Assembly: GCF_014280435.1 (NCBI RefSeq)
Contig: NZ_CP060388.1
Span: 2,232,001-2,296,000 of the forward strand
From: Sphingobium sp. KCTC 72723
Lineage (GTDB): Bacteria > Pseudomonadota > Alphaproteobacteria > Sphingomonadales > Sphingomonadaceae
Direction: 5' to 3'
Length of the DNA: 64,000 nucleotides
The translations under genes and the position numbers were made by a program. The notes under the pieces are model-generated. The model saw only the letters and a program-made list of their open reading frames with translations. It did no database searches and was not told where the DNA came from. Positions 45,577 to 55,010 of this stretch are shown piece after piece. Each line of letters begins with the position of its first letter. Within the stretch, counting starts at the first letter, position 1.

Positions 45577-46596
45577 ATGCACTATTTTTCCGACAATGCG
45601 ACCCCTGTCTGCCCGCCGGTCATGGCCGCCATCGCCGCTGCCGACCATGCCGACCATGGCTATGACGGCGACCAGTGGAGCGCGCGGGTCGACGGCGCTT
45701 TCTCCGACCTGTTCGACACGCCGGTCAGCGCAATATGGGTGGCCAGCGGCACGGCGGCGAACAGCATCGCGCTGGCCTGCCTCTGCCCGCCCTATGGCGG
45801 CATCCTGTGTCATGAGGAAGCGCATATCGTCGTCGACGAATGTGGCGCGCCCGGCTTCTTCACCCATGGGGCCAGTTTGATGCCGTTGCCAGGCGAGGGC
45901 GCGAAACTGTCGCCGGATGTGGTCGCGCAGCGGCTGGCGGCGATCCGCCCCGACGTGCATCAGGTGCCAGCCCGCGCGATCAGCATCACCCAGGCCAGCG
46001 AATATGGCCGCGTCTATACGTCCGATGAAGTCGCGGCGCTGGGCAACATGGCGCGCGCCCACGGCCTTGGCCTTCACATGGACGGCGCGCGCTTTGCCAA
46101 TGCGGTGGCGCATCTGGGCTGTGCGCCCGCCGATGTGACATGGCGCGCGGGCGTGGATGCGCTGTCGTTTGGCTGCGTCAAAAATGGCGGAATGATTGGC
46201 GAGGCGTTGCTGTTCTTCGGCCCGGACCGGCAGGCCCGCGCCGCAGAGGCCGCACGCTGGCGCAAGCGGTCGGGCCATCTGTTCTCCAAGGGTCGCTATC
46301 TGGCCGCGCAGATATTGGCGATGATCGAGGGCGATCTGTGGCTGAACAATGCGCGCGCAGCCAATGATGCCGCGCAGGCATTGGCGCAGGCGGTGCCGGA
46401 CCGGCTGCTGCACCCGGTGGAGGCTAACGAGTTGTTCGTGCGCCTGTCCGCCGTCGACGCCGCGACATTGCGGGCGCAGGGGTTCGACTTTTACGACTGG
46501 GGCGAAGGGGCGGCGCGGATCGTCACCAACTGGTCGCAGGATGGCGCCAGCGTCGCCCCGTTCGCAGCGGCGTTGCGGGCGCTCGACCATGAATGA
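45577..46596 (+). CDS. ltaE: Low-specificity L-threonine aldolase (beta-eliminating lyase family)
   Basis: PLP enzyme that cleaves threonine or allo-threonine to glycine and acetaldehyde. The 339-residue protein begins MHYFSDNATPVCPPVMAAI, the usual start of this branch, so ATG 45577 is preferred to 45523 and 45553. IWVASGTAANSIAL is the cofactor loop, GLHMDGARFANAVA holds the PLP aspartate and SFGCVKNGGMIG the PLP lysine. The stop overlaps the exporter gene by eight bases, which suggests coupling of glycine/threonine metabolism with export. Confidence 0.9.
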   Translation: MHYFSDNATPVCPPVMAAIAAADHADHGYDGDQWSARVDGAFSDLFDTPVSAIWVASGTAANSIALACLCPPYGGILCHEEAHIVVDECGAPGFFTHGASLMPLPGEGAKLSPDVVAQRLAAIRPDVHQVPARAISITQASEYGRVYTSDEVAALGNMARAHGLGLHMDGARFANAVAHLGCAPADVTWRAGVDALSFGCVKNGGMIGEALLFFGPDRQARAAEAARWRKRSGHLFSKGRYLAAQILAMIEGDLWLNNARAANDAAQALAQAVPDRLLHPVEANELFVRLSAVDAATLRAQGFDFYDWGEGAARIVTNWSQDGASVAPFAAALRALDHE

Positions 46597-47488
46597 ATCC
46601 GCCGCGAAGGGCGGGATCATCCTGCCCTTCCTGCTCGTTACGCTGATCTGGAGTTCGACCTGGATCGTCATTCGCGACCAGATCGGCAGCGTGCCGGCAA
46701 GCTGGTCGGTCTGCTATCGCTTCGCGCTGGCAGGCGTCGCCATGGCCGCGTTCGCGCACATGCGGGGCGTGTCGCTGCGGATCGGGGGCGCGGGCCTTGT
46801 CTATGCCGCGTTGCTGGGAATTGCGCAGTTCGTCCTCAATTTCAATTTCGTCTATCGCGCCGAGCTGACCCTGACCTCCGGGGTCGTCGCGGTCATCTAT
46901 GCGATGTTGCTGATCCCCAATTCGATCCTGGCTTTCCTGATCTTTCGCCAGCCGGTCAGCCGTGCCTTCATCGCCGGGTCGGCGGTGGCGATGACCGGCA
47001 TCGCGCTGATGCTGGCCCATGAATATCGTGCGGCCAGCGTTGCGCCGGGCGATGTGCTGACGGGTGTCGCTTTCGCTGTCGCCGGTTTGATGAGCGCGTC
47101 CGCCGCGAACGTCATGCAGGGGATGGAGATTGCGCGCCGCCTGCCGATGATCGCGGTGCTGGCCTGGGCCATGCTGATCGGCGCAGGGGTGGATGCGGCC
47201 TATGCCCTCGCCACGGTCGGGCCACCGGTGGCGGAGGGTCGGATGGGCTATTGGCTGGGCATAGGCTGGCTGGGCATTGCCGGGTCGGTCGTCACCTTCC
47301 CGCTCTACTTCCGGCTGATCCAGCGTGTGGGTGCGGGCCGTGCCGCCTATACCAGCGTGCTGATCCCGGTGATCGCGATGCTGATTTCCACGCTGGTGGA
47401 GGGCTATCGCTGGACCGGGCTGGCCGTCGGCGGTGCGTTGCTCGCCGTTGCGGGCATGGCCATCGCGCTGCGGGCAAAGGCAGGATAG
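46589..47488 (+). CDS. EamA/DMT superfamily transporter
   Basis: Inner-membrane metabolite exporter with ten predicted helices in two repeats of five. The 299-residue length is typical. VTLIWSSTWIVIRDQIGSVP is the first EamA repeat start and LTLTSGVVAVIYAMLLIPNS the fourth helix region. The C-terminal repeat ends AGMAIALRAKAG. The substrate is unknown; amino acids are plausible because the gene overlaps the threonine aldolase gene. Confidence 0.9.
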   Translation: MNESAAKGGIILPFLLVTLIWSSTWIVIRDQIGSVPASWSVCYRFALAGVAMAAFAHMRGVSLRIGGAGLVYAALLGIAQFVLNFNFVYRAELTLTSGVVAVIYAMLLIPNSILAFLIFRQPVSRAFIAGSAVAMTGIALMLAHEYRAASVAPGDVLTGVAFAVAGLMSASAANVMQGMEIARRLPMIAVLAWAMLIGAGVDAAYALATVGPPVAEGRMGYWLGIGWLGIAGSVVTFPLYFRLIQRVGAGRAAYTSVLIPVIAMLISTLVEGYRWTGLAVGGALLAVAGMAIALRAKAG

Positions 47489-47495
47489 ACACCCA

Positions 47496-47613
47496 TCCTC
47501 CCCTTTAAGGGGAGGCGTCGACGCGAAGCGTTGACGGAGGGGGTCGCCCTCTCGATAGCGGGACACCCCTCCGTCTGACCGGCGGCCATCCACCTCCCCT
47601 TTATAGGGGAGGA
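47496..47613. repeat. Composite intergenic repeat with nested hairpins, copy 2
   Basis: The same arrangement as 11275-11396: TCCTCCCC...GGGGAGG hairpins at both ends (the left one is CCTCCCCTTTAAGGGGAGG). The central CGGAGGGGGTCGCCC pairs with GGGACACCCCTCCG. The shared stretch CACCCCTCCGTCTG and the shared GGCCATCCACCTCCCCTT are nearly identical to copy 1. It lies between the convergent exporter and pheT genes. Confidence 0.8.
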
Positions 47614-47628
47614 ATGGGAACCGCGGCC

Positions 47629-50046
47629 CTAACCCCGCAACACGCCACCCAGCTTCTGCGCCGCCTTCACGATGGCTGCGCTGATGCCGTCCAGTTCTTC
47701 CTGCGTGAAGCTCTTCTCGCCCGGCTGGAGCGTGACCTCAATCGCCAGCGACTTGCTCCCAGCCTCCACGCCCGGTCCGGTGAATACGTCGAACAGGCGC
47801 ACGTCGACGATCGCCTTCTTGTCCGCGCCCTTCACCGCCCGCACCAGCGCATCGGCCTCTTGTTGTTCCGGCACGACGAAGGCGAAGTCGCGCTTTACCG
47901 CCTGCAAGGCGGGCGGCGCATAGGGCGCGCGCATGAAGCCGGATTTGCGCTTGGCCGGGATCGCGTCGAGGAAGATTTCGCCTGCGACGACCATGCCGGT
48001 CAGGCCGAACTGTTTGGCGAGGCTGGGGTGCAGCACGCCATATTCGGCCAGCACCACCTTGGGACCGAGGCGCAACGTACCCGACTGGCCGGGATGATAA
48101 GCACCCGATGCTTCCCCGAAGCTCTGGAGATTGGCGACCGGCGCACCAGCGGCGGCCAGCAGCGCCATCACTTCGGCTTTGGCATCGAAGGCGGAAAAGG
48201 CCTGCGCCTTGCCCGTTTGCCAGCCGCGCGGGGCTTTTTCGCCCGCCAGCACGAAGCCGACCGTGGCCCGCTCGCCCTGCTTGAAATAGCGACGGCCCAG
48301 TTCGAACAATCGCGCCGACGACGCGCCACGATCCATGTTGCGGCGCGTGGCCGACAGCAGGCCGGGCAGCAGCGAAGGCCGCATGACCTTCAAATCCTCG
48401 GAAATCGGATTGGCCAGCGTCCAGTCGCCGCCGCCGACGGACGCGGCTTCCTTTTCCGAGAGGAAGGACCAGTTGATCGCTTCGGCCAGACCACGCGCAG
48501 CGGCTGTGCGGCGGACGCGGCGTTCGACCAGTTGCTCCGCCGTCGCGGTGGGACGCGCTACGCCCGGCACCCGCGGCAAGGGGGTGGAGGGCACATGATC
48601 CAGCCCGACGATGCGCACCACTTCCTCGACCAGATCGGGCCAGCCATCGACATCGCGCCGCCAGCTTGGCACCGTGACGGTCCAGTGGCCCGGCACATGG
48701 ACGGGCATACCGTCCTGATAATCATAGCGTTCGGCTTCCCCGCTGACGCCGAAGCCCAGGCTTTGCAGGATGCGCTGCTGTTCGTCGGCAGGCACATCGA
48801 CTCCGGCCAGCGTCAGGCATTGTTCGGGGCGATAATCGAGCAGCCTGGGCTCCAGCGGCGGGCTGCCCGCGCGCGTCGCCTCGCTGGGGGTGCCGCCACA
48901 CAGATGCGTGACCAGGAAGGTGGCGATTGACAGACCATCGTCAAGGAAGGCCGGGTCCACCCCCCGTTCGAACCGACCACGCGCATCGGACGTCAGGGTC
49001 AGCTTCTGCCCCGTCATCGCGATCCGTTCCGGCGTGAAATAGGCACATTCGATCAGCACGTCGGTGGTGCCGTCCTGCGCCCCCGAATGTTCGCCGCCCA
49101 TGATGCCGCCAATGTCGTGGACGGCTTCATCGTCGGCGATCACGGTCATCGTCTCATCGACCGTGTAGGTCTTGCCATTGAGCGCCAGCACCTGCTCACC
49201 AGCCTTGCCCTTGCGTGCGACAAGGCCACCTTTCAGGGTCGCCATGTCATAGACGTGCAGCGGACGGCCCAGATCGATCATGATATAGTTGGTGATGTCG
49301 ACCAGCGTGCTGATCGGTTTCTGGCCGATGGCCTTCAACTGCTTGGCCATCCAGTCGGGCGACTGGCCATTCTTAACGCCGCGCACAGTGCGCGCATAGA
49401 AAGCCGGGCAGCCTTCCGCATCGTCGGTACGCACGTCCGGACCGGGACCGACGCCTTCGATGGTCGGCACGATGATCGCGTTCAGCGTGCCAAGACCCGC
49501 CGCCGCCAGATCCCGCGCGATCCCGCGCACGCCCATGCAATCCTGCCGGTTGGGCGTGATCGACACGTCGATGACCGGATCGTTCAGGCCCGCCCAGTCG
49601 GCATAGACCTGCCCCACCGGCGCATCTTCGGTCAGTTCGATGATGCCGTCATGATCGTCGCCCAGTTCCAGTTCGCGCGTCGAACACATCATCCCGTTGG
49701 ATTCGACGCCCCGGATCGCGGTCTTTTTCAGGACCATGCCATTGGCCGGCACCACCGCGCCCTCGACCCCGAACACGCCGATCAGGCCCGCGCGCGCATT
49801 GGGCGCGCCGCACACGACCTGCAACGGGTTTCCGTCGCCATGATCCACGGTCAGTATTTGCAGCTTGTCCGCCTGCGGATGACGCTCGGCCGTCAGCACT
49901 TTGGCGATCTTGAACGCGCCCAGCTTTTCGGCCGGATTGTCCACGCCTTCGACCTCCAGCCCAATGGCGTTGAGCGTCTTGAGGATCGTGGGCAGGTCGG
50001 CATCGGTCGCCAGATGCGTCTTGAGCCAGCTCAGGGTGAACTTCAT
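47629..50046 (-). CDS. pheT: Phenylalanine-tRNA ligase beta subunit
   Basis: Large subunit of the heterotetrameric enzyme that charges tRNA-Phe. The 805-residue protein has the N-terminal [11 protein letters not shown] start and a tRNA-binding EMAP-like domain (about 40-155). The B3/B4 editing domain, B5 domain and catalytic-like core follow. A C-terminal anticodon-binding domain ([19 protein letters not shown], then [12 protein letters not shown]) ends the protein. The ATG overlaps the pheS stop by four bases, as is usual. Confidence 0.97.
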   Translation of the reverse strand: MKFTLSWLKTHLATDADLPTILKTLNAIGLEVEGVDNPAEKLGAFKIAKVLTAERHPQADKLQILTVDHGDGNPLQVVCGAPNARAGLIGVFGVEGAVVPANGMVLKKTAIRGVESNGMMCSTRELELGDDHDGIIELTEDAPVGQVYADWAGLNDPVIDVSITPNRQDCMGVRGIARDLAAAGLGTLNAIIVPTIEGVGPGPDVRTDDAEGCPAFYARTVRGVKNGQSPDWMAKQLKAIGQKPISTLVDITNYIMIDLGRPLHVYDMATLKGGLVARKGKAGEQVLALNGKTYTVDETMTVIADDEAVHDIGGIMGGEHSGAQDGTTDVLIECAYFTPERIAMTGQKLTLTSDARGRFERGVDPAFLDDGLSIATFLVTHLCGGTPSEATRAGSPPLEPRLLDYRPEQCLTLAGVDVPADEQQRILQSLGFGVSGEAERYDYQDGMPVHVPGHWTVTVPSWRRDVDGWPDLVEEVVRIVGLDHVPSTPLPRVPGVARPTATAEQLVERRVRRTAAARGLAEAINWSFLSEKEAASVGGGDWTLANPISEDLKVMRPSLLPGLLSATRRNMDRGASSARLFELGRRYFKQGERATVGFVLAGEKAPRGWQTGKAQAFSAFDAKAEVMALLAAAGAPVANLQSFGEASGAYHPGQSGTLRLGPKVVLAEYGVLHPSLAKQFGLTGMVVAGEIFLDAIPAKRKSGFMRAPYAPPALQAVKRDFAFVVPEQQEADALVRAVKGADKKAIVDVRLFDVFTGPGVEAGSKSLAIEVTLQPGEKSFTQEELDGISAAIVKAAQKLGGVLRG

Positions 50047-51140
50047 GCGCCTACGCCTCCGCTCAGCGTGGGCACATCCAGCGCCGAAAAACCATAATGT
50101 TTCAGCCAGCGCTGGTCGCCGTCGAAGAAGGCCCGCAAGTCGTTCATCCCATATTTGAGCATCGCGAGGCGATCGACCCCGGTGCCAAAGGCAAAGCCCT
50201 GCCACTCGTCCGGGTCCAGCCCGCACGCTTCGATCACCTTGCGGTTGACCATGCCGCTACCCAGCACTTCGAGCCAGCCGCCGTTGGCCGCATCGCCGTC
50301 CCCGCCGATGACCCGCTGGCCATTGGTCAGCGTATAGCCGACATCGACTTCGACCGAAGGTTCGGTGAAGGGGAAATAGCTGGGGCGCAGGCGCAGGACG
50401 ATATCCTCACGCTCGAAAAACGCCTTGAGGAAGGTTTCCAGCGTCCATTTCAGGTGACCGAGCGTAATGCCCTTGTCGATCACCAGCCCCTCGATCTGGT
50501 GGAACATGGGCGTGTGCGTGGCGTCGCTGTCGCTGCGATAGACGCGGCCCGGCGCAATGATGCGAATCGGCGGGGGCGTGCCATTCATCATCGTGCGGAT
50601 CTGGACGGGCGAGGTGTGGGTGCGCAGCAGCATCTTCTGGCCCGCATCGTTCAGGTCGGGGAAATAGAAAGTGTCATGCATCGCCCGCGCGGGGTGGGTT
50701 TCGGGAATGTTGAGCGCGGTGAAATTATGCCAGTCGTCCTCAATCTCCGGCCCGGTGGCGACCGAGAATCCTAAGTCCGCGAAGATTTCGGTCAGTTCGT
50801 CCATCACCTGACTGACCGGATGCACGCTGCCCTGCGGGCCAAGGTCGACGGGCAGAGTCATGTCGATCCGTTCGGACGCCAGCCGGGCGTCGAGTGCGGC
50901 CTGTTCCAGCGCGGCTTTTTTGTCCGCGATGGCAACGGTCACGGCTTCGCGCAAATCCTGAATCGGCGGGCCTTTTTCCAGCCGCTCGTCCGGCGACATC
51001 CCGCCCAGCGTCTTGAGCAGGCCAGTCACGACCCCATTTTTGCCCAACGCCCCCACGCGCAGCGCTTCGACGCTATCGAGCGTGTCGGCGGCGGCAATGT
51101 CGGCGATCAGCGCGGCTTTCAGATCGGCAATTTCACTCAT
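50043..51140 (-). CDS. pheS: Phenylalanine-tRNA ligase alpha subunit
   Basis: Catalytic class II subunit. The 365-residue protein has an N-terminal coiled coil (about 1-90). The class II motif 2 region is [14 protein letters not shown] near residue 180, then [19 protein letters not shown]. Motif 3, [19 protein letters not shown], lies near residue 325. The alanine seen in GFAFGTG is the residue class known to set p-chloro-phenylalanine sensitivity in other bacteria. Confidence 0.97.
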   Translation of the reverse strand: MSEIADLKAALIADIAAADTLDSVEALRVGALGKNGVVTGLLKTLGGMSPDERLEKGPPIQDLREAVTVAIADKKAALEQAALDARLASERIDMTLPVDLGPQGSVHPVSQVMDELTEIFADLGFSVATGPEIEDDWHNFTALNIPETHPARAMHDTFYFPDLNDAGQKMLLRTHTSPVQIRTMMNGTPPPIRIIAPGRVYRSDSDATHTPMFHQIEGLVIDKGITLGHLKWTLETFLKAFFEREDIVLRLRPSYFPFTEPSVEVDVGYTLTNGQRVIGGDGDAANGGWLEVLGSGMVNRKVIEACGLDPDEWQGFAFGTGVDRLAMLKYGMNDLRAFFDGDQRWLKHYGFSALDVPTLSGGVGA

Positions 51141-51208
51141 TGATCGTCATTCCTGAGAAAGCGGCAATATGTGCGGGCCTTAGCGAGGCACGGCGCGCAA
51201 GGAAAGGG

Positions 51209-51823
51209 CTACGCCCGTGCGCCCAGCAACGCTCCGCCAAAGCCAATGAACATCACGCCGGTCCCCCGGTTGAACAGGCGCTGGCGGTTGGCCGGTGCCA
51301 GCCAGCGGGCCAGTTTGATCCCGCCCAGCGCATAGACGCACTGCCAGCCCAGTTCGATCACCACGAAGCTGATCACGAGGATGGCAAGCTGCATCCCGAA
51401 CGGGCGGCTGGGGTCGATGAACTGGGGAAACAGCGCAGCGGCAAAAATGATGAGCTTGGGGTTCGACAGGCCCGTCAACAGCCCGGTCAGATACAGCGCG
51501 CGGTCCGACCGCTTGGGAGCTGCACTATCCGCGCCAACCACTGGCGCGCGCCAGGCCTTGATGCCCAGCCAGACGAGATAGGCAACGCCGGCATAGCGCA
51601 GCACGTCGAACAGGCGCGGCGATGCTTTGAGGAGTGCGCCCAGCCCCAGCGCCGACGCGATCAGGCACAGCAATATCGCGCTCATCAGGCCCGCCATCGT
51701 CGCTGTCGCCTTGCGCGGTCCATGGGCAATGCTCTGCGTCATCACGTGCAGCATGTTCGGGCCGGGCGTGGCGGAAATCAGGAACACGGCAGTGACATAG
51801 AGCCACCAGAGATGCAGCGACAT
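51209..51823 (-). CDS. LysE family translocator
   Basis: Inner-membrane exporter of amino acids or derivatives (RhtB/LysE family). The 204-residue protein has six hydrophobic helices. ISATPGPNMLHVMTQSIAHG is the family signature near residue 20, followed by GLMSAILLCLIASALGLGAL. ATG 51823 gives the standard length; the open frame further upstream runs into rplT. The substrate is unknown. It stands alone between pheS and rplT on the same strand. Confidence 0.9.
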   Translation of the reverse strand: MSLHLWWLYVTAVFLISATPGPNMLHVMTQSIAHGPRKATATMAGLMSAILLCLIASALGLGALLKASPRLFDVLRYAGVAYLVWLGIKAWRAPVVGADSAAPKRSDRALYLTGLLTGLSNPKLIIFAAALFPQFIDPSRPFGMQLAILVISFVVIELGWQCVYALGGIKLARWLAPANRQRLFNRGTGVMFIGFGGALLGARA

Positions 51824-51851
51824 GGGACAATCTCCAAGGTCAGCGGAAAAC

Positions 51852-51889
51852 AAAAAGGGCGCCGGAAGCATCTGCCCCGGCGCCCTTTT
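51852..51889 (-). terminator. Strong terminator after rplT
   Basis: A 13-bp stem (AAAAGGGCGCCGG against CCGGCGCCCTTTT) with an 11-base loop begins 22 bases past the rplT stop. The stem itself ends in a T-run on both strands, so it can act on the minus strand (TTTTTG). Confidence 0.85.
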
Positions 51890-51911
51890 GACGATCATGC
51901 GATCGATCGGG

Positions 51912-52274
51912 TCAGGCTGCGGGCAGCGCAGCCTTCGCCTGGGCGATGATGGCGCTGAACGCCTCGCCTTCGTGCATCGCAATGTCGGCCAGAACCTTGC
52001 GGTCCAGCTGAACACCGGCCAGCTTGAGGCCGTGCATGAACTGCGAATAGGTCAGGCCTTCAGCGCGGACACCCGCGTTGATGCGCTGAATCCACAGGCC
52101 ACGGAAGCTGCGCTTCTTAACCTTGCGATCGCGGTAAGCGTACTGGCCAGCCTTTTCGACAGCCTGACGGGCGACACGGATCGTATTCTTGCGACGGCCA
52201 TAATAGCCCTTCGCCTGAACCAAAAGCCGCTTATGCTTGGCGCGGGTGGTTACACCCCGTTTTACGCGTGCCAT
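51912..52274 (-). CDS. rplT: 50S ribosomal protein L20
   Basis: Early-assembly large-subunit protein that binds 23S rRNA. The 120-residue length is typical. [17 protein letters not shown] is the family start and [20 protein letters not shown] the signature. [19 protein letters not shown] is the RNA-binding core. It follows rpmI by 13 bases; a terminator closes the pair. Confidence 0.98.
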   Translation of the reverse strand: MARVKRGVTTRAKHKRLLVQAKGYYGRRKNTIRVARQAVEKAGQYAYRDRKVKKRSFRGLWIQRINAGVRAEGLTYSQFMHGLKLAGVQLDRKVLADIAMHEGEAFSAIIAQAKAALPAA

Positions 52275-52287
52275 TGTCCGTTACTCC

Positions 52288-52491
52288 TTACTTAAGGCCG
52301 TAGGGTGCCCAGAGGCGGACGTGAGCCACGTCGGCACTGGACAGCACGGACGTGCCACGGTTCTGGCGAATATATTTCGCGTTGTGGCTCATCAGCCGGT
52401 GACGCTTGCCAGCGAAACCATGCTTGACCTTGCCGGTAGCGGTGAACTTAAAGCGCTTTTTTACACCGCTCTTGGTCTTCATCTTGGGCAT
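52288..52491 (-). CDS. rpmI: 50S ribosomal protein L35
   Basis: The 67-residue protein begins with PKMKTKSGVKKRFKFTATGK and contains HRLMSHNAKYIRQNRGT, both family signatures. It is co-transcribed with rplT. The usual infC gene is not directly upstream; instead a long palindrome and then hisN on the same strand are found. The 120 bases before the ATG must hold the promoter and any autoregulatory leader, but none was recognised. Confidence 0.98.
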   Translation of the reverse strand: MPKMKTKSGVKKRFKFTATGKVKHGFAGKRHRLMSHNAKYIRQNRGTSVLSSADVAHVRLWAPYGLK

Positions 52492-52630
52492 TTTCGTCTC
52501 CTTTTTCAGCGCGACGATTACAGACAGCCCCGGCAGCCCTAGTTAGCCGGGCGGTCCCACTGAATATCGCGAACGGCGCGCATAGGCGGACGCCGACAGA
52601 AAGGCAAGCGATTCGGTTTTTTGGGGCGAA

Positions 52631-52710
52631 CCGCACCGGCCCGCACCCCCATCCGGCCACCCACAGCATATCCTGAATGGGCGGCCGGATGGGGGTGCGG
52701 GCCGGTGCGG
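52631..52710. repeat. Long palindrome with conserved loop, copy 2
   Basis: Arms of 33 bases (52631-52663 and 52678-52710) pair with one mismatch around the loop CAGCATATCCTGAA, which differs by one base from copy 1 at 39464. It ends nine bases before the hisN stop codon and 140 bases upstream of rpmI. A T-run (52617-52622) precedes the left arm, as in copy 1. Confidence 0.9.
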
Positions 52711-52719
52711 CGCTTCCAA

Positions 52720-53526
52720 TCAGTGGTTGTGATCCGCCACCGCCGCAAGCGCCTCCAGCACATCTTCCAGCCGCGCCGGATCGCCCAGCGCCAGCACATG
52801 GCCGTCGCTGTCGGCGTTCAGCGGATCGCCTTTCCAGTCGCACATCAGGCCACCGGCCCCCTCGACCACTGGCACCAGCGCCGCGAAATCATAGCTTTGC
52901 AGGCCCGATTCGATGACGATGTCGAGGAAGCCCGACGCCAGCAGGCCATAATTATAGCAATCCCCGCCATAGACCGGACCCTGGCGGGGTGCGCCGCCGG
53001 ATACCGCCGCGACCAGCGCCATATAGTGCGGCACATCGCCGTCGGCGAACAGATGCGGGCTGGTGGTGGCAATCCCTGCGCCCTCCAGCGCGCGGCATAT
53101 GCGGGTGCGCACCGGCTGGCCATTGAAAGTCGTGGGCTTGCCCGTCATCCCGGCCCAGCGTTCCCGTGCGATCGGCTGATCGATCACGCCGATGGTCGGC
53201 CATCCCCCTTGCGTCAGCGCGATCAGCGTGCCGAAAATCGGCCGCCCGGCGATGAAACTGCGCGTGCCGTCGATAGGGTCGAGAATCCACACCCGCTCGG
53301 CGTCTTCACGCACCGACCCATATTCTTCGCCGATGATGCCGTCATCGGGCCGTTCCTTTTCCAGGATCGTGCGGATCGCCGCTTCGGCGGCGCGGTCGGC
53401 CTCCGTCACCGGGGACTTGTCCGCCTTGATCTCCATATCGTAGCGGGCGCGGAAAAAGGGGCGGATGGCCGCGCCGGCGGCATCGGCAAGGCGGTTGGCA
53501 AGGGCCAGATCGTCACGGGTCGTCAT
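52720..53526 (-). CDS. hisN: Inositol-phosphatase-family histidinol-phosphatase
   Basis: Mg-dependent phosphatase, most likely the histidinol-phosphate phosphatase of histidine synthesis. The 268-residue protein has the metal site GEEYGS, then ILDPIDGTRSFIAGRP, whose RSF/GTLIAL context is HisN-like rather than SuhB-like. The C-terminal LQSYDFAALVPVVEGAGG carries the final metal aspartate. It stands alone from other his genes. The inositol-1-phosphatase activity of the family remains an alternative. Confidence 0.88.
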   Translation of the reverse strand: MTTRDDLALANRLADAAGAAIRPFFRARYDMEIKADKSPVTEADRAAEAAIRTILEKERPDDGIIGEEYGSVREDAERVWILDPIDGTRSFIAGRPIFGTLIALTQGGWPTIGVIDQPIARERWAGMTGKPTTFNGQPVRTRICRALEGAGIATTSPHLFADGDVPHYMALVAAVSGGAPRQGPVYGGDCYNYGLLASGFLDIVIESGLQSYDFAALVPVVEGAGGLMCDWKGDPLNADSDGHVLALGDPARLEDVLEALAAVADHNH

Positions 53527-53623
53527 GGCGCTTCGCCTAGCGGTTCTGGCGATGATGCGCCAGCATTGGCATTAAATCTTCGGCAACCTCGACGCGCTAA
53601 AGTGGCGGGCGAAGGGAACGCAG

Positions 53624-53860
53624 ATGGCGTTGATCGGCTGGATCGTCAGTTTCATCGGCCTGTTTGCAGGCCTCGCGCTGCGGCAGGACATGCCGATCGG
53701 CGGGTCGGATATGATCGCCACGCTGCTGATCGCCCTGTCCGTGCTGGCCTGCCCCATGGTGTGGCGCGGCAAGCCGCTGGGCATCTCACGCGGCCAGCGG
53801 ATCGTGGCCGCGCTCATCATGATCGTCGCGCTGCCGCTGGTCTTGTTGCCAGCGGGGTAG
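53624..53860 (+). CDS. Small three-helix membrane protein of unknown function
   Basis: A 78-residue protein with three hydrophobic segments (about residues 3-19, 28-45 and 58-76), joined by short loops such as RQDMPIGGSD and RGKPLGISRGQR. No known family was recognised. It is divergent from hisN and convergent with prs. The gap to prs contains a 24-base repeat of the prs 3' end. The coding call rests on membrane-like composition and an upstream ATG with moderate context. Confidence 0.6.
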   Translation: MALIGWIVSFIGLFAGLALRQDMPIGGSDMIATLLIALSVLACPMVWRGKPLGISRGQRIVAALIMIVALPLVLLPAG

Positions 53861-53865
53861 GCCCA

Positions 53866-53964
53866 CAGTCGAACAGGCTGGACACCGAGAAAGCCCGGTT
53901 CGGACGATCCCACGGATCGTCCACCAGCCCATTCTCCTTTCAGTCGAACAGGCTGGACACCGAG
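53866..53964. repeat. 24-bp exact direct repeat of the prs 3' end
   Basis: The 24 bases at 53941-53964 inside the last prs codons recur exactly at 53866-53889, beyond the gene. Both copies start CAGTCGAACAGGCTGG. The unit before copy 1 lacks the stop codon base. A nine-bp hairpin (GGACGATCC-CAC-GGATCGTCC, 53902-53922) lies between the copies. Confidence 0.8.
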
Positions 53965-54875
53965 CTTTCGTCGGCGATGCGCTTGATCGCTTCGCCCAGC
54001 AGCGGGGCGATGGGCAAGTGGCGGATATGCTTGGCGGTATTGACTGCGTCGGTACCCTGGATCGTGTCGGTGATGACCAGTTCCAGCAGTTCGGACGCAT
54101 CGACCCGCGCGACTGCGCCGCCCGACAGCACGCCATGGCTGACATAGGCGACGACTTCCTCGGCCCCGGCGGCTTTCAGCGCGGCAGCCGCATTGCACAG
54201 CGTGCCAGCCGAATCGACGATGTCGTCGATCAGGATGCAGAAGCGGCCTTTCACGTCGCCGATGATGTTCATCACTTCCGATTCGCCCGCCCGCTCGCGA
54301 CGCTTGTCGACGATGGCCAGGGGGGCGTTGTCGAGGCGCTTGGCCAGCGCGCGGGCGCGCACCACGCCGCCGACGTCGGGCGACACGACCATGACGTTGC
54401 GGTCGCCAAAGCGCGCCTGAATATCCGCCGACATGACCGGCGCACCGAACAGATTATCGGTCGGAATGTCGAAAAAGCCCTGAATCTGCCCGGCGTGCAG
54501 ATCGACCGACAGGACGCGGTCGGCCCCGGCCTTGGTAATCAGGTTGGCGACCAGCTTGGCGCTGATCGGAGTGCGGGGTCCAGGTTTCCGGTCCTGCCGG
54601 GCATAGCCGAAATAGGGGACGACGGCAGTGATACGCTTGGCCGACGCGCGTTTCAGCGCATCAATCATGATCAGCAATTCCATCAGATTGTCATTGGTGG
54701 GATAGCTGGTTGATTGCAGCACGAACACATCCTCACCCCGGACATTTTCGTGGATTTCCACGAACACTTCCTCATCGGCGAAGCGGCGGACGCTGGCGTC
54801 CGTCAGGGGAATTTCAATATAATCGGCGATGGCGGCCGCGAGCGGCTTGTTCGAATTGCCGGTCATAAGCTTCAT
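53940..54875 (-). CDS. prs: Ribose-phosphate pyrophosphokinase
   Basis: Makes PRPP from ribose 5-phosphate and ATP for nucleotide, histidine and NAD synthesis. The 311-residue protein has [13 protein letters not shown] at its start. [20 protein letters not shown] is the ATP-binding flexible region, [19 protein letters not shown] the PRPP signature and [17 protein letters not shown] the ribose-phosphate loop. ATG 54875 is used, with AGGGGG upstream; a TTG two codons earlier is less likely. hisN, nadE and pyrE in this window all depend on, or neighbour, PRPP metabolism. Confidence 0.97.
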   Translation of the reverse strand: MKLMTGNSNKPLAAAIADYIEIPLTDASVRRFADEEVFVEIHENVRGEDVFVLQSTSYPTNDNLMELLIMIDALKRASAKRITAVVPYFGYARQDRKPGPRTPISAKLVANLITKAGADRVLSVDLHAGQIQGFFDIPTDNLFGAPVMSADIQARFGDRNVMVVSPDVGGVVRARALAKRLDNAPLAIVDKRRERAGESEVMNIIGDVKGRFCILIDDIVDSAGTLCNAAAALKAAGAEEVVAYVSHGVLSGGAVARVDASELLELVITDTIQGTDAVNTAKHIRHLPIAPLLGEAIKRIADESSVSSLFD

Positions 54876-55010
54876 GGCCAAAACCCCCTGTTGTAAAGCG
54901 GCGTGACGAATTGATGACGCTGCCTGGAAAACGCCGTCCCTTTAGCCCCGCATGTCGCCGCTGGAAAGGCGCTTTTGCGCCAGCCGGTAAAATCGACTAG
55001 GGGCGCGTCC

